64,000 bases of DNA, taken from Angiostrongylus vasorum. Lineage: Eukaryota > Nematoda > Chromadorea > Rhabditida > Metastrongylidae. Positions 23,901-38,286 of this stretch are shown here, in pieces. How positions within the stretch are numbered: the first letter of the stretch is position 1; each line of letters opens with the position of its first letter. The position numbers were made by a program, and so were the translations under genes. The notes below the pieces were generated by a model, which was not told where the DNA came from, ran no database searches, and saw only the letters and a list, made by a program, of their open reading frames with translations. The stretch covers positions 434,001 to 498,000 of the forward strand of contig JADANN010000459.1 of assembly GCA_018806985.1 (NCBI GenBank), in the 5' to 3' direction.

Positions 23901-26900
23901 GGAAACGCGGCAATTTTTTGAGCAAATAGCGCTTCTCGTACTCGTTATGATGAACGATGGAGAAGGAAGTCAGGTCCTGGCCGGATCGAACCGGTGACCT
24001 TCCGCGTGTGAAGCAGACGTCGTAAGCACTGCAGCACAGGACACTAGTTGTCACAACTGTTGGAGGTGAACGCAACGAAATCCCCTGTAGGCATTCATCT
24101 GATTTCCTCTTGGAAACGCGGCAATTTTTGAGCAAATAGTGCTTGTCGTACTCGTTATGATTAACGATGGAGAAGGAAGTCAGGTCATGGCCGGGATAGA
24201 ACCGGCGACCTTCTGCGTGTGAAGCAGACGTGATAACCAATACACCACAGTAACCTAGTTGTCACAACCGTAGGAGGGGAACACAACGAAATCTCTGTAG
24301 GCATTCATCTGATTTCCTCTTGGAAACGCGGCAATTTTTGAGCAAATAGCGCTTGTCGTACTCGTTATGATGAACGATGGAGAAGGAAGTCAGGTCCCTG
24401 GCCGGATCAGAACCGGCGACCTTCTGCGTGTGAAGCAGACGTCGATAACCACTACACGCACAGGACACCTAGTTGTCACAACCGTAGGAGGGTGAACACA
24501 ACGAAATCCCTGTAGGCATTCATCTGATTTCCTCTTGGAAACGCGGCAATTTTTGAGCAAATAGTGCTTGTCGTACTCGTTATGATGAACGATACAAAGG
24601 TAAGACAGGCCCTGGCCGTGATAGAACCGGCGACCTTCTGCGTGTGAAGCAGACGTGATAACCAATACACGACAGTAACCTAGTTGTCACAACCGTAGGA
24701 GGGGAACACAACGAAATCCCTGTAGGCATTCATCTGATTTGCTCTTGGAAACGCGGCAATTTTTGAGCAAATAGCGCTTGTCGTACTCGTTATGATGAAC
24801 GATACAAAGGGGTAAGACAGGCCCTGGCCGTGATAGAACCGGCGACCTTCTGCGTGTAAAGCAGATGTGATAACCAATACACCACAGAAACCTAGTTGTC
24901 ACAACCGTAGGAGGGGAAACAACGAAATCCCTGTAGGCATTTATCTGATTTCCTCTTGGAAACGCGGCAATTTTTGAGCAAATAGCGCTTGTCGTACTCG
25001 TTATGATGAACGATACGAAGATGGAAGTCAGGTCCCTGGCCGGGATAGAACCGGCGACCTTCTGCGTGTGAAGCAGACGTGATAACCAATACACCACAGA
25101 AACCTAGTTGTCACAACCGTAGGAGGGAAACACAACGAAAATCCCTGTAGGCATTCATCTGATTTCCTCTTCGAAACGCGGCAATTTTTCGAGCAAATAG
25201 CGCTTGTCGTACTCGTTATGATAAACGATGGAGAAGGAAGTCAGGGTCCCTGGCCGGCATAGAACCGGCGACCTTCTGCGTGTGAAGCAGACGTGATAAC
25301 CAATACACCACAGACACCTAGTTGTCACAACCGTAGGAGGGAAACACAACGAAATCCCTGTAGGTGTAGATCTGATTTCCTCTTAGAAACGTTATAATTT
25401 TCGAGCAACTAGCGTTTATTGTTCGTTATGATGAACGATACAAAGGGAAGACAGGTCCCTGGCCCGGGATATCGAACCGGGCGACCTTCTGCGTGTGAAG
25501 CAGACGTGATAACCAATACACCACAGAAACCTAGTTGTCACAACCGTAGGAGGGGAACACAACGAAATCCCTGTAGGCATTCATCTGATTTCCTCTTGGA
25601 AACGCGGCAATTTTTGAGCAAATAGCGCTTGTCGTACTCGTTATGATGAACGATACAAAGGGAAGACAGGCCCTGGCCGTGATAGAACCGGCGACCTTCT
25701 GCGTGTGAAGCAGACGTGATAACCAATACACCACAGAAACCTAGTTGTCACAACCGTAGGAGGGGAACACAACGAAATCCCTGTAGGCATTTATCTGATT
25801 TCCTCTTGGAAACGCGGCAATTTTTGAGCAAATAGTGCTTGTCGTACTCGTTATGATGAACGATGGAGAAGGGAAGTCAGGTCCCTGGCCGGGATAGAAC
25901 CGGCGACCTTCTGCGTGTGAAGCAGACGTGATAACCAATACACGACAGTAACCTAGTTGTCACAACCGTAGGAGGGGAACACAACGAAATCCCTGTAGGC
26001 ATTCATCTGATTTCCTCTTGGAAACGCGGGCAATTTTTGAGCAAATAGCGCTTGTCGTACTCGTTATGATGAACGATACAAAGATAAGACAGGCCCTGGC
26101 CGTGATAGAACCGGCGACCTTCTGCGTGTGAAGCAGATGTGATAACCAATACACCACAGAAACCTAGTTGTCACAACCGTAGGAGGGGAACACAACGAAA
26201 TCCCTGTAGGCATTTATCTGATTTCCTCTTGGAAACGCGGCAATTTTTTGAGCAAATAGCGCTTGTCGTACTCGTTATGATGAACGATACAAAGATAAGA
26301 CAGGCCCTGGCCGTGATAGAACCGGCGACCTTCTGCGTGTGAAGCAGACGTGATAACCAATACACCACAGTAAACCTAGTTGTCACAACCGTAGGAGGGG
26401 AAACACAACGAAATCCCCTGTAGGCATTCATCTGATTTCCTCTTGGAAACGCGGCAATTTTTGAGCAAATAGCGCTTGTCGTACTCGTTATGATGAACGA
26501 TGCAGAAGGGTAAGACAGGCCCTGGCCGGGATAGAACCGGCGACCTTCTGCGTGTGAAGCAGACGTGATAACCAATACACCACAGAAACCTAGTTGTCAC
26601 AACCGTAGGAGGGGAAACACAACGAAATCCCTGTAGGCATTCATCTGATTTCCTCTTGGAAACGTGGGCAAATTTTTGAGCAAATAGCGCTTTATCGTAT
26701 TCGTTATGATGAACGATACAAAGGGAAGACAGGTCCTGGCCCGTGATAGAACCGGCGACCTTCTGCGTGTGAAGCAGACGTGATAACCAATACACCACAG
26801 AAACCTAGTTGTCACAACCGTAGGAGGGGAACACAACGAAATCCCTGTAGGCATTCATCTGATTTCCTCTTGGAAACGCGGGCAATTTTTTGAGCAAATA

Positions 26901-29900
26901 GCGCTTGTCGTACTCGTTATGATGAACGATACAAAGATAAGACAGGCCCTGGCCGTGATAGAACCGGCGACCTTCTGCGTGTGAAGCAGACGTGATAACC
27001 AATACACCACAGTAAACCTAGTTGTCACAACCGTAGGAGGGGAACACAACGAAATCCCTGTAGGCATTTATCTGATTTCCTCTTGGGAAACGCGGCAATT
27101 TTTGAGCAAATAGTGCTTGTCGTACTCGTTATGATGAACGATGGAGAAGGTAAGTCAGGTCCCTGGCCGGCATAGAACCGGCGACCTTCTGCGTGTGAAG
27201 CAGACGTGATAACCAATACACGACAGTAACCTAGTTGTCACAACCGTAGGAGGGGAACACAACGAAATCCCTGTAGGCATTCATCTGATTTCCTCTTGGA
27301 AACGCGGGCAATTTTTGAGCAAATAGCGCTTGTCGTACTCGTTATGATGAACGATACAAAGATAAGACAGGCCCTGGCCGTGATAGAACCGGCGACCTTC
27401 TGCGTGTGAAGCAGATGTGATAACCAATACACCACAGTAAACCTAGTTGTCACAACCGTAGGAGGGGAACACAACGAAATCCCTGTAGGCATTTATCTGA
27501 TTTCCTCTTGGAAACGCGGGCAATTTTTTGAGCAAATAGCGCTTGTCGTACTCGTTATGATGAACGATACAAAGATAAGACAGGCCCTGGCCGTGATAGA
27601 ACCGGCGACCTTCTGCGTGTGAAGCAGACGTGATAACCAATACACCACAGTAAACCTAGTTGTCACAACCGTAGGAGGGGAACACAACGAAATCCCTGTA
27701 GGCATTTCATCTGATTTCCTCTTGGAAACGCGGGCAATTTTTGAGCAAATAGCGCTTGTCGTACTCGTTATGATGAACGATACAAAGATAAGACAGGCCC
27801 TGGCCGTGATAGAACCGGCGACCTTCTGCGTGTGAAGCAGACGTGATAACCAATACACGACAGTAACCTAGTTGTCACAACCGTAGGAGGGGAACACAAC
27901 GAAATCCCTGTAGGCATTCATCTGATTTCCTCTTGGAAACGCGGGCAATTTTTGAGCAAATAGCGCTTGTCGTACTCGTTATGATGAACGATACAAAGAT
28001 AAGACAGGCCCTGGCCGTGATAGAACCGGCGACCTTCTGCGTGTGAAGCAGACGTGATAACCAATACACCACAGAAACCTAGTTGTCACAACCGTAGGAG
28101 GGGAACACAACGAAATCCCTGTAGGCATTTCATCTGATTTCCTCTTGGAAACGCGGCAATTTTTGAGCAAATAGCGCTTGTCGTACTCGTTATGATGAAC
28201 GATGGAGAAGGAAGTCAGGTCCCTGGCCGTGCATAGAACCGGCGACCTTCTGCGTGTGAAGCAGACGTGATAACCAATACACGACAGTAACCTAGTTGTC
28301 ACAACCGTAGGAGGGGAACACAACGAAATCCCTGTAGGCATTCATCTGATTTCCTCTTGGAAACGCGGCAATTTTTTGAGCAAATAGCGCTTGTCGTACT
28401 CGTTATGATGAACGATGGAGAAGGGAAGTCAGGTCCCTGGCCGTGATAGAACCGGCGACCTTCTGCGTGTGAAGCAGACGTGATAACCAATACACGACAG
28501 TAACCTAGTTGTCACAACCGTAGGAGGGGAACACAACGAAATCCCTGTAGGCATTCATCTGATTTCCTCTTGGAAACGCGGCAATTTTTTGAGCAAATAG
28601 TGCTTGTCGTACTCGTTATGATGAACGATGGAGAAGGAAGTCAGGTCCCTGGCCGGGATAGAACCGGCGACCTTCTGCGTGTGAAGCAGACGTGATAACC
28701 AATACACCACAGTAACCTAGTTGTCACAACCGTAGGAGGGGAACACAACGAAATCCCTGTAGGCATTCATCTGATTTCCTCTTGGAAACGCGGCAATTTT
28801 TGAGCAAATAGCGCTTGTCGTACTCGTTATGATGAACGATACAAAGGGAAGACAGGCCCTGGCCGTGATAGAACCGGCGACCTTCTGCGTGTGAAGCAGA
28901 TGTGATAACCAATACACCACAGAAACCTAGTTGTCACAACCGTAGGAGGGAACACAACGAAATCCCTGTAGGCATTTATCTGATTTCCTCTTGGAAACGC
29001 GGCAATTTTTTGAGCAAATAGCGCTTGTCGTACTCGTTATGATGAACGATGAAGATGGAAGTCAGGTCCAGGCCGGGATAGAACCGGCGACCTTCTGCGT
29101 GTGAAGCAGACGTGATAACCAATACACCACAGAAACTTAGTTGTCACAACCGTAGGAGGGGAAACACAACAAAATCCCTGTAGGCATTCATCTGATTTCC
29201 TCTTCGAAACGCGGCAATTTTCGAGCAAATAGCGCTTGTCGTACTCGTTATGATAAACGATGGAGAAGGAAGTCAGGTCCTGGCCGGCATAGAACCGGCG
29301 ACCTTCTGCGTGTGAAGCAGACGTGATAACCAATACACCACAGACACCTAGTTGTCACAACCGTAGGAGGGAAACACAACGAAATCCCTGTAGGTGTAGA
29401 TTTGATTTCCTCTTATAAACGTTATAATTTTCGAGCAACTAGCGTTTATTGTTCGTTATGATGAGACGATACAAAGGGAAGACATGTCCCTGCCCGATAT
29501 CGAACCGGGGGACCTTCTGCGTGTGAAGCAGACGTGATAACCAATACACCACAGAAACTTAGTTGTCACAACCGTAGGAGCGGGAAACAACGAAATCCCT
29601 GTAGGCATTTATCTGATTTCCTCTTGGAAACGCGGCAATTTTTGATCAAATAGCGCTTGCCGTACTCGTTATGATGAACGATACAAAGGGAAGACAGGCC
29701 CTGGCTGTTATCGAACCGGCGACCTTCTGCGTGTGAAGCAGACGGGGTAGCCACCACAGCAAAGGACCCTAGTTTTCACAACCGTAGGAGGGGAAACACA
29801 ACGAAATCCCTGTAGGCATTTATCTGATTTCCTCTTGGAAACGCGGCAATTTTTGAGCAAATAGTGCTTGTCGTACTCGTTATGATGAACGATGGAGAAG

Positions 29901-32900
29901 GGAAGTCAGGTCCTGGCCGGGATAGAACCGGCGACCTTCTGCGTGTGAAGCAGACGTGATAACCAATACACCACAGTAACCTAGTTGTCACAACCGTAGG
30001 AGGGGGAACACAACGAAATCCCTGTAGGCATTCATCTGATTTCCTCTTGGAAACGGGGCAATTTTTGAGCAAATAGCGCTTGTCGTACTCGTTATGATGA
30101 ACGATACAAAGATAAGACAGGCCCTGGCCGTGATAGAACCGGCGACCTTCTGCGTGTGAAGCAGACGTGATAACCAATACACGCACAGTAACCTAGTTGT
30201 CACAACCGTAGGAGGGGAACACAACGAAATCCCTGTAGGCATTCATCTGATTTCCTCTTGGAAACGGGGCAATTTTTGAGCAAATAGCGCTTGTCGTACT
30301 CGTTATGATGAACGATACAAAGATAAGACAGGCCCTGGCCGTGATAGAACCGGCGACCTTCTGCGTGTGAAGCAGATGTGATAACCAATACACCACAGTA
30401 AACCTAGTTGTCACAACCGTAGGAGGGGAACACAACGAAATCCCTGTAGGCATTCATCTGATTTCCTCTTGGAAACGCGGCAATTTTTGAGCAAATAGCG
30501 CTTGTCGTACTCGTTATGATGAACGATACAAAGATAAGACAGGCCCTGGCCGTGATAGAACCGGCGACCTTCTGCGTGTGAAGCAGATGTGATAACCAAT
30601 ACACGACAGTAACCTAGTTGTCACAACCGTAGGAGGGGAACACAACGAAATCCCTGTAGGCATTCATCTGATTTCCTCTTGGAAACGCGGCAATTTTTGA
30701 GCAAATAGCGCTTGTCGTACTCGTTATGATGAACGATACAAAGGGAAGACAGGCCCTGGCCGTGATAGAACCGGCGACCTTCTGCGTGTGAAGCAGACGT
30801 GATAACCAATACACCACAGAAACCTAGTTGTCACAACCGTAGGAGGGGAAACACAACGAAATCCCTGTAGGCATTTCATCTGATTTCCTCTTGGAAACGC
30901 GGCAATTTTTGAGCAAATAGCGCTTGTCGTACTCGTTATGATGAACGATGGAGAAGGGAAGTCAGGTCCCTGGCCGGGATAGAACCGGCGACCTTCTGCG
31001 TGTGAAGCAGACGTGATAACCAATACACGACAGTAACCTAGTTGTCACAACCGTAGGAGGGGAACACAACGAAATCCCTGTAGGCATTCATCTGATTTCC
31101 TCTTGGAAACGCGGGCAATTTTTGAGCAAATAGCGCTTGTCGTACTCGTTATGATGAACGATACAGAAGGTAAGACAGGCCCTGGCCGTGATAGAACCGG
31201 CGACCTTCTGCGTGTGAAGCAGACGTGATAACCAATACACGACAGTAAACCTAGTTGTCACAACCGTAGGAGGGGAACACAACGAAATCCCTGTAGGCAT
31301 TCATCTGATTTCCTCTTAGAAACGCGGGCAATTTTTTGAGCAAATAGTGCTTGTCGTACTCGTTATGATGAACGATGGAGAAGGAAGTCAGGTCCCTGGC
31401 CGTGCATAGAACCGGCGACCTTCTGCGTGTGAAGCAGACGTGATAACCAATACACGACAGTAACCTAGTTGTCACAACCGTAGGAGGGGAACACAACGAA
31501 ATCCCTGTAGGCATTCATCTGATTTCCTCTTGGAAACGCGGCAATTTTTGAGCAAATAGCGCTTGTCGTACTCGTTATGATGAACGATACAAAGATAAGA
31601 CAGGCCCTGGCCGTGATAGAACCGGCGACCTTCTGCGTGTGAAGCAGATGTGATAACCAATACACCACAGAAACCTAGTTGTCACAACCGTAGGAGGGGA
31701 ACACAACGAAATCCCTGTAGGCATTTATCTGATTTCCTCTTGGAAACGCGGCAATTTTTGAGCAAATAGCGCTTGTCGTACTCGTTATGATGAACGATGC
31801 AAAGATGGAAGTCAGGTCCCTGGCCGGGATAGAACCGGCGACCTTCTGCGTGTGAAGCAGACGTGATAACCAATACACCACAGAAACCTAGTTGTCACAA
31901 CCGTAGGAGGGAAACACAACGAAATCCCTGTAGGCATTCATCTGATTTCCTCTTGGAAACGCGGCAATTTTTCGAGCAAATAGCGCTTGTCGTACTCTCG
32001 TTATGATAAACGATGGAGAAGGAAGTCAGGTCCCTGGCCGGCATAGAACCGGCGACCTTCTGCGTGTGAAGCAGACGTGATAACCAATACACCACAGACA
32101 CCTAGTTGTCACAACCGTAGGAGGGAAACACAACGAAATCCCTGTAGGTGTAGATTTGATTTCCTCTTATAAACGTTATAATTTTTCGAGCAACTAGCGT
32201 TTATTGTTCGTTATGATGAGCGATACAAAGGGAAGACATGTCCCGCCCGATATCGAACCGGGGACCTTCTGCGTGTGAAGCAGACGTGATAACCAATACA
32301 CCACAGAAACTTAGTTGTCACAACCGTAGGAGGGAAACAACGAAATCCCTGTAGGCATTTATCTGATTTCCTCTTGGAAACGCGGCAATTTTTGATCAAA
32401 TAGCGCTTGTCGTACTCGTTATGATGAACGATACAAAGGGAAGACAGGCCCTGGCCGTTATAGAACCGGCGACCTTCTGCGTGTGAAGCAGACGTGATAG
32501 CCAATACACCACAGGAAACCCTAGTTTTCACAACCGTAGGAGGGGAACACAACGAAATCCCTGTAGGCATTTATCTGATTTCCTCTTGGAAACGCGGGCA
32601 ATTTTTGAGCAAATAGCGCTTGTCGTACTCGTTATGATGAACGATACAGAAGGTAAGACAGGCCCTGGCCGTGATAGAACCGGCGACCTTCTGCGTGTGA
32701 AGCAGACGTGATAACCAATACACCACAGTAACCTAGTTGTCACAACCGTAGGAGGGGAACACAACGAAATCCCTGTAGGCATTCATCTGATTTCCTCTTG
32801 GAAACGCGGGCAATTTTTGAGCAAATAGCGCTTGTCGTACTCGTTATGATGAACGATACAAAGATAAGACAGGCCCTGGCCGTGATAGAACCGGCGACCT

Positions 32901-35122
32901 TCTGCGTGTGAAGCAGATGTGATAACCAATACACGACAGTAACCTAGTTGTCACAACCGTAGGAGGGGAACACAACGAAATCCCTGTAGGCATTCATCTG
33001 ATTTCCTCTTGGAAACGCGGCAATTTTTGAGCAAATAGCGCTTGTCGTACTCGTTATGATGAACGATACAAAGATAAGACAGGCCCTGGCCGTGATAGAA
33101 CCGGCGACCTTCTGCGTGTGAAGCAGATGTGATAACCAATACACCACAGAAACCTAGTTGTCACAACCGTAGGAGGGAAACACAACGAAATCCCTGTAGG
33201 CATTTATCTGATTTCCTCTTGGAAACGCGGCAATTTTTGAGCAAATAGCGCTTGTCGTACTCGTTATGATGAACGATACAAAGATGAAGACAGGCCCTGG
33301 CCGTGATAGAACCGGCGACCTTCTGCGTGTGAAGCAGATGTGATAACCAATACACCACAGAAACCTAGTTGTCACAACCGTAGGAGGGAAACACAACGAA
33401 AATCCCTGTAGGCATTCATCTGATTTCCTCTTCGAAACGCGGCAATTTTTGAGCAAATAGCGCTTGTCGTACTCGTTATGATGAAACGATGGAGAAGGAA
33501 GTCAGGTCCCTGGCCGGCATAGAACCGGCGACCTTCTGCGTGTGAAGCAGACGTGATAACCAATACACCACAGACACCTAGTTGTCACAACCGTAGGAGG
33601 GAAACACAACGAAATCCCTGTAGGTGTAGATTTGATTTCCTTAGAAACGTTATAATTTTCGAGCAACTAGCGTTTATTGTTCGTTATGATGAACGATACA
33701 AAGGGAAGACATGTCCCTGCCCGATATCGAACCGGGGACCTTCTGCGTGTGAAGCAGACGTGATAACCAATACACCACAGAAACTTAGTTGTCACAACCG
33801 TAGTAGGGAAACACAGCGAAATCCCTGTGGCATGTATATCTGATTTCCTCTTGGAAACGTTATAATTTTCGAGCAAGTAGCGTTTATTGTTCGTTATGGT
33901 GAACGATAAAAAGGGAAGATATGTACCGCCCGACATCGAACCGGGGACCTTCTGCGTGTGAAGCAGACGTGATAACCAATACACCACAGAAACCTAGTAG
34001 GCATTTATCTGATTTCCTCTTGGAAACGCGGCAATTTTTGAGCAAATAGTGCTTGTCGTACTCTGTTATGATGAACGATGGAGAAGGAAGTCAGGTCCTG
34101 GCAGGGATCGAACCGGGGACCTTCTGCGTGTGAAGCAGACGTGATAACCAGTACACCACAGAAACTTAGTTGTCACAACCGTAGGAGGGAAAAACGACGA
34201 AATCCCTGTAGGCATTCATCTGATTTCCTCTTAGAAACGCTTCAATTTTGAGCAAATAGCGCTTGTCGTTCGTTGTGATGAACGGTGGAGAAGGAATTCA
34301 GGGTCCTAGCTGGGATCGAACCGGGGACCTTCTGCGTGTGAAGCAGACGTGATAACCACTGCAGCACAGCACCCTAGTTGTCAGCAACCGTAGGAGGGAA
34401 ACACAACGAAATCCCCTGTACATGTAGATCTGATTTCCTCTTAGAAACATTATAATTTTCGAGCAACTAGCGTTTATTGTTCGTTTTGATGAACGATACA
34501 AAGGGAAGACAGGATCTGGCCGGGATCGAACCGGGGACCTTCTGCGTGTGAAGCAGACGTGATAACCACTGCAGCACAGGACCCTAGTTGTAGCAACCGT
34601 AGGAGGGAAACACAACGAAATCCCTGCAGATGTAGATCTGATTTCCTCTTAGAAACATTATAATTTTCGAGCAACTAGCGTTTATTGTTCGTTTTGATGA
34701 ACGATACAAAGGGAAGACATGTCCTGCCCGATATCGAACCGGGGACCTTCTGCGTGTGAAGCAGACGTGATAACCAATACACCACAGAAACTTAGTTGTC
34801 ACAACCGTAGGAGGAAACACAACGAAATCCCTGTAGATGTAGATCTGATTTCCTCTTAGAAACGTTATAATTTTCGAGCAACTAGCGTCTATTGTTCGTT
34901 ATGATGAACGATACAAAGGGAAGACAGGACCCTGGCCGGGATCGAACCGGGGACCTTCTGCGTGTGAAGCAGACGTGATAACCACTGCAGCACAGGACCC
35001 TAGTTGTAGCAACCGTAGGAGGGAAACACAACGAAATCCCTGTAGGTGTAGATCTGATTTCCTCTTAGAAACGTTATAATTTTTCGAGCAACTAGCGTCT
35101 ATTGTTCGTTATGATGAACGAT

Positions 35123-35127
35123 AAAAA
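35123..35127 (-). terminator. Candidate RNA polymerase III terminator (T5)
   Basis: Five consecutive T on the minus strand, ten bases after the 3' end of the tRNA at 35137-35209. Equivalent T5 runs are at 35753-35757 and 37011-37015, and T4 runs (from ACAAAAGGG) occur near 35964, 36803 and 38275. Most units further left have only TTT or CTTCTCC here. Confidence 0.55.
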
Positions 35128-35136
35128 GGGAAGACA

Positions 35137-35209
35137 TGTCCCTGCCCGATATCGAACCGGGGACCTTCTGCGTGCGAAGCAGACGTGATAACCAATACAC
35201 CACAGAAAC
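35137..35209 (-). tRNA. tRNA with valine body and CGC (alanine) anticodon
   Basis: 73 nt with a complete cloverleaf: acceptor GTTTCTG/CAGGGAC (seven pairs, two G-U), D arm, anticodon stem TCTGC/GCAGA, T stem CCCGG/TCGGG with loop TTCGATA, and discriminator A. The anticodon loop is TTCGCAC instead of TTCACAC, so the anticodon is CGC, which reads GCG (Ala). An intact A box, an intact B box and a T5 run downstream make this a plausible transcription unit. Position 3:70 is U-G, the reverse of the alanine identity pair G3-U70, so which amino acid would be loaded is open. Confidence 0.65.
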
Positions 35210-35556
35210 TTAGTTGTCACAACCGTAGGAGGGAAACACAACGAAATTCCCTGTAGATGTAGATCTGATTTCCTCTTAGAAACATTATAATTTTCGAGCA
35301 ACTAGCGTTTATTGTTCGTTATGATGAACGATACAAAAAGGGAAGACATGTCCTGCCCGATATCGAACCGGGGACCTTCTGCGTGCGAAGCAGACGTGAT
35401 AACCAATACACCACAGAAACTTAGTTGTCACAACCGTAGGAGGGAAACACAACGAAATCCCTGTAGATGTAGATCTGATTTCCTCTTAGAAACGTTATAA
35501 TTTTCGAGCAACTAGCGTCTATTGTTCGTTATGATGAACGATACAAAGGGAAGACA

Positions 35557-35629
35557 TGTCCCTGCCCGATATCGAACCGGGGACCTTCTGCGTGTGAAGC
35601 AGACGTGATAACCAATACACCACAGAAAC
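35557..35629 (-). tRNA. tRNA-Val(CAC), structurally intact
   Basis: Same perfect cloverleaf as 35767-35839, with loop TTCACAC and B box GGTTCGATATC. Downstream there is only TTT, so termination may be inefficient. Confidence 0.65.
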
Positions 35630-35766
35630 TTAGTTGTCACAACCGTAGGAGGGAAACACAACGAAATCCCTGTAGATGTAGATCTGATTTCCTCTTAGAA
35701 ACGTTATAATTTTTCGAGCAACTAGCGTCTATTGTTCGTTATGATGAACGATAAAAAGGGAAGACA

Positions 35767-35839
35767 TGTCCCTGCCCGATATCGAACCGGGGACCTTCTG
35801 CGTGTGAAGCAGACGTGATAACCAATACACCACAGAAAC
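35767..35839 (-). tRNA. tRNA-Val(CAC), structurally intact with T5 terminator
   Basis: 73 nt: acceptor GTTTCTG/CAGGGAC, TG linker, D arm GTGTATTGGTTATCAC, G26, anticodon arm TCTGC-TTCACAC-GCAGA, variable AGGTC, T arm CCCGG-TTCGATA-TCGGG, and discriminator A. Every stem position pairs except for G-U wobbles. A T5 run follows after nine bases (35753-35757). Of the copies I checked by hand this is one of the best candidates for a working gene. No CCA is encoded, as expected in eukaryotes. Confidence 0.75.
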
Positions 35840-35976
35840 TTAGTTGTCACAACCGTAGGAGGGAAACACAACGAAATCCCTGTAGATGTAGATCTGATTT
35901 CCTCTTAGAAACGTTATAATTTTCGAGCAACTAGCGTTTATTGTTCGTTATGATGAACGATACAAAAGGGAAGACA

Positions 35977-36049
35977 TGTCCCTGCCCGATATCGAACCGG
36001 GGACCTTCTGCGTGTGAAGCAGACGTGATAACCAATACACCACAGAAAC
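35977..36049 (-). tRNA. tRNA-Val(CAC), structurally intact with T4 run
   Basis: Identical body to 35767-35839. The downstream sequence CTTCCCTTTTGTATCG supplies a four-T terminator. Confidence 0.7.
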
Positions 36050-36396
36050 TTAGTTGTCACAACCGTAGGAGGGAAACACAACGAAATCCCTGTAGATGTA
36101 GATCTGATTTCCTCTTAGAAACGTTATAATTTTCGAGCAACTAGCGTTTATTGTTCGTTTATGATGAACGATACAAAGGGAAGACATGTCCTGCCCGATA
36201 TCGAACCGGGGACCTTCTGCGTGCGAAGCAGACGTGATAACCAATACACCACAGAAACTTAGTTGTCACAACCGTAGGAGGGAAACACAACGAAATCCCT
36301 GTAGATGTAGATCTGATTTCCTCTTAGAAACGTTATAATTTTCGAGCAACTAGCGTCTATTGTTCGTTATGATGAACGATAAAGAAAGGGAAGACA

Positions 36397-36469
36397 TGTC
36401 CCTGCCCGATATCGAACCGGGGACCTTCTGCGTGTGAAGCAGACGTGATAACCAATACACCACAGAAAC
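36397..36469 (-). tRNA. tRNA-Val(CAC), structurally intact
   Basis: Identical body to 35767-35839. The downstream T run is interrupted (TTTCTTTA). Confidence 0.6.
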
Positions 36470-36606
36470 TTAGTTGTCACAACCGTAGGAGGGAAACACA
36501 ACGAAATCCCTGTAGATGTAGATCTGATTTCCTCTTAGAAACATTATAATTTTTCGAGCAACTAGCGTTTATTGTTCGTTATGATGAACGATACAAAGGG
36601 AAGACA

Positions 36607-36679
36607 TGTCCCTGCCCGATATCGAACCGGGGACCTTCTGCGTGTGAAGCAGACGTGATAACCAATACACCACAGAAAC
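36607..36679 (-). tRNA. tRNA-Val(CAC), structurally intact
   Basis: Identical body to 35767-35839, with only TTT downstream. Confidence 0.6.
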
Positions 36680-37024
36680 TTAGTTGTCACAACCGTAGGA
36701 GGGAAACACAACGAAATCCCTGTAGATGTAGATCTGATTTCCTCTTAGAAACGTTATAATTTTCGAGCAACTAGCGTTTATTGTTCGTTATGATGAACGA
36801 TACAAAAGGGAAGACATGTCCTGCCCGATATCGAACCGGGGACCTTCTGCGTGCGAAGCAGACGTGATAACCAATACACCACAGAAACTTAGTTGTCACA
36901 ACCGTAGGAGGGAAACACAACGAAATCCCTGTAGATGTAGATCTGATTTCCTCTTAGAAACGTTATAATTTTCGAGCAACTAGCGTCTATTGTTCGTTAT
37001 GATGAACGATAAAAAGGGAAGACA

Positions 37025-37097
37025 TGTCCCTGCCCGATATCGAACCGGGGACCTTCTGCGTGCGAAGCAGACGTGATAACCAATACACCACAGAAAC
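37025..37097 (-). tRNA. tRNA with valine body and CGC (alanine) anticodon
   Basis: Complete cloverleaf identical to 35137-35209, loop TTCGCAC, with a T5 run at 37011-37015. It is a second, well-preserved copy of the CGC form. Confidence 0.65.
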
Positions 37098-38286
37098 TTA
37101 GTTGTCACAACCGTAGGAGGGAAACACAACGAAATCCCTGTAGGCATTCATCTGATTTCCTCTTGGAAACGCGGCAATTTTTGAGCAAATAGCGCTTGTC
37201 GTACTCGTTATGATAAACGATGGAGAAGGAAGTCAGGTCCTGGCCGGGATAGAACCGGCGACCTTCTGCGTGTGAAGCAGACGTGATAACCAATACACCA
37301 CAGAAACTTAGTTGTCACAACCGTAGGAGGGAAACACAACGAAATCCCTGTAGGTGTAGATCTGATTTCCTCTTAGAAACGTTATAATTTTCGAGCAACT
37401 AGCGTTTATTGTTCGTTATGATGAACGATACGAAAGGGAAGACATGTCCCTGGCCCGATATCGAACCGGGGACCTTCTGCGTGTGAAGCAGACGTGATAA
37501 CCACTGCAGCACAGGAAACCCTAGTTGTAGCAACCGTAGGAGGGAAACACAACGAAATCCCTGCAGATGTAGATCTGATTTCCTCTTAGAAACATTATAA
37601 TTTTCGAGCAACTAGCGTTTATTGTTCGTTTTGATGAACGATACGAAGGGAAGACATGTCCTGCCCGATATCGAACCGGGGACCTTCTGCGTGTGAAGCA
37701 GACGTGATAACCAATACACCACAGAAACTTAGTTGTCACAACCGTAGGAGGGAAACACAACGAAATCCCTGTAGATGTAGATCTGATTTCCTCTTAGAAA
37801 CGTTATAATTTTTCGAGCAACTAGCGTCTATTGTTCGTTATGATGAACGATAAAAAGGGATGACAGGGCCCTGGCCCGGGGATCGAACCGGGGACCTTCT
37901 GCGTGTGAAGCAGACGTGATAACCAATACACCACAGAAACTTAGTTGTCACAACCGTAGGAGGGAAACACAACGAAATCCCTGTAGGTGTAGATTTGATT
38001 TCCTCTTAGAAACGTTATAATTTTCGAGCAACTAGCGTTTATTGTTCGTTATGACGAACGATACAAAGGAAGACATGTCCTGCCCGATATCGAACCGGGG
38101 ACCTTCTGCGTGCGAAGCAGACGTGATAACCAATACACCACAGAAACTTAGTTGTCACAACCGTAGGAGGGAAACACAACGAAATTCCCTGTAGATGTAG
38201 ATCTGATTTCCTCTTAGAAACGTTATAATTTTCGAGCAACTAGCGTTTATTGTTCGTTTATGATGAACGATACAAAAGGGAAGACA

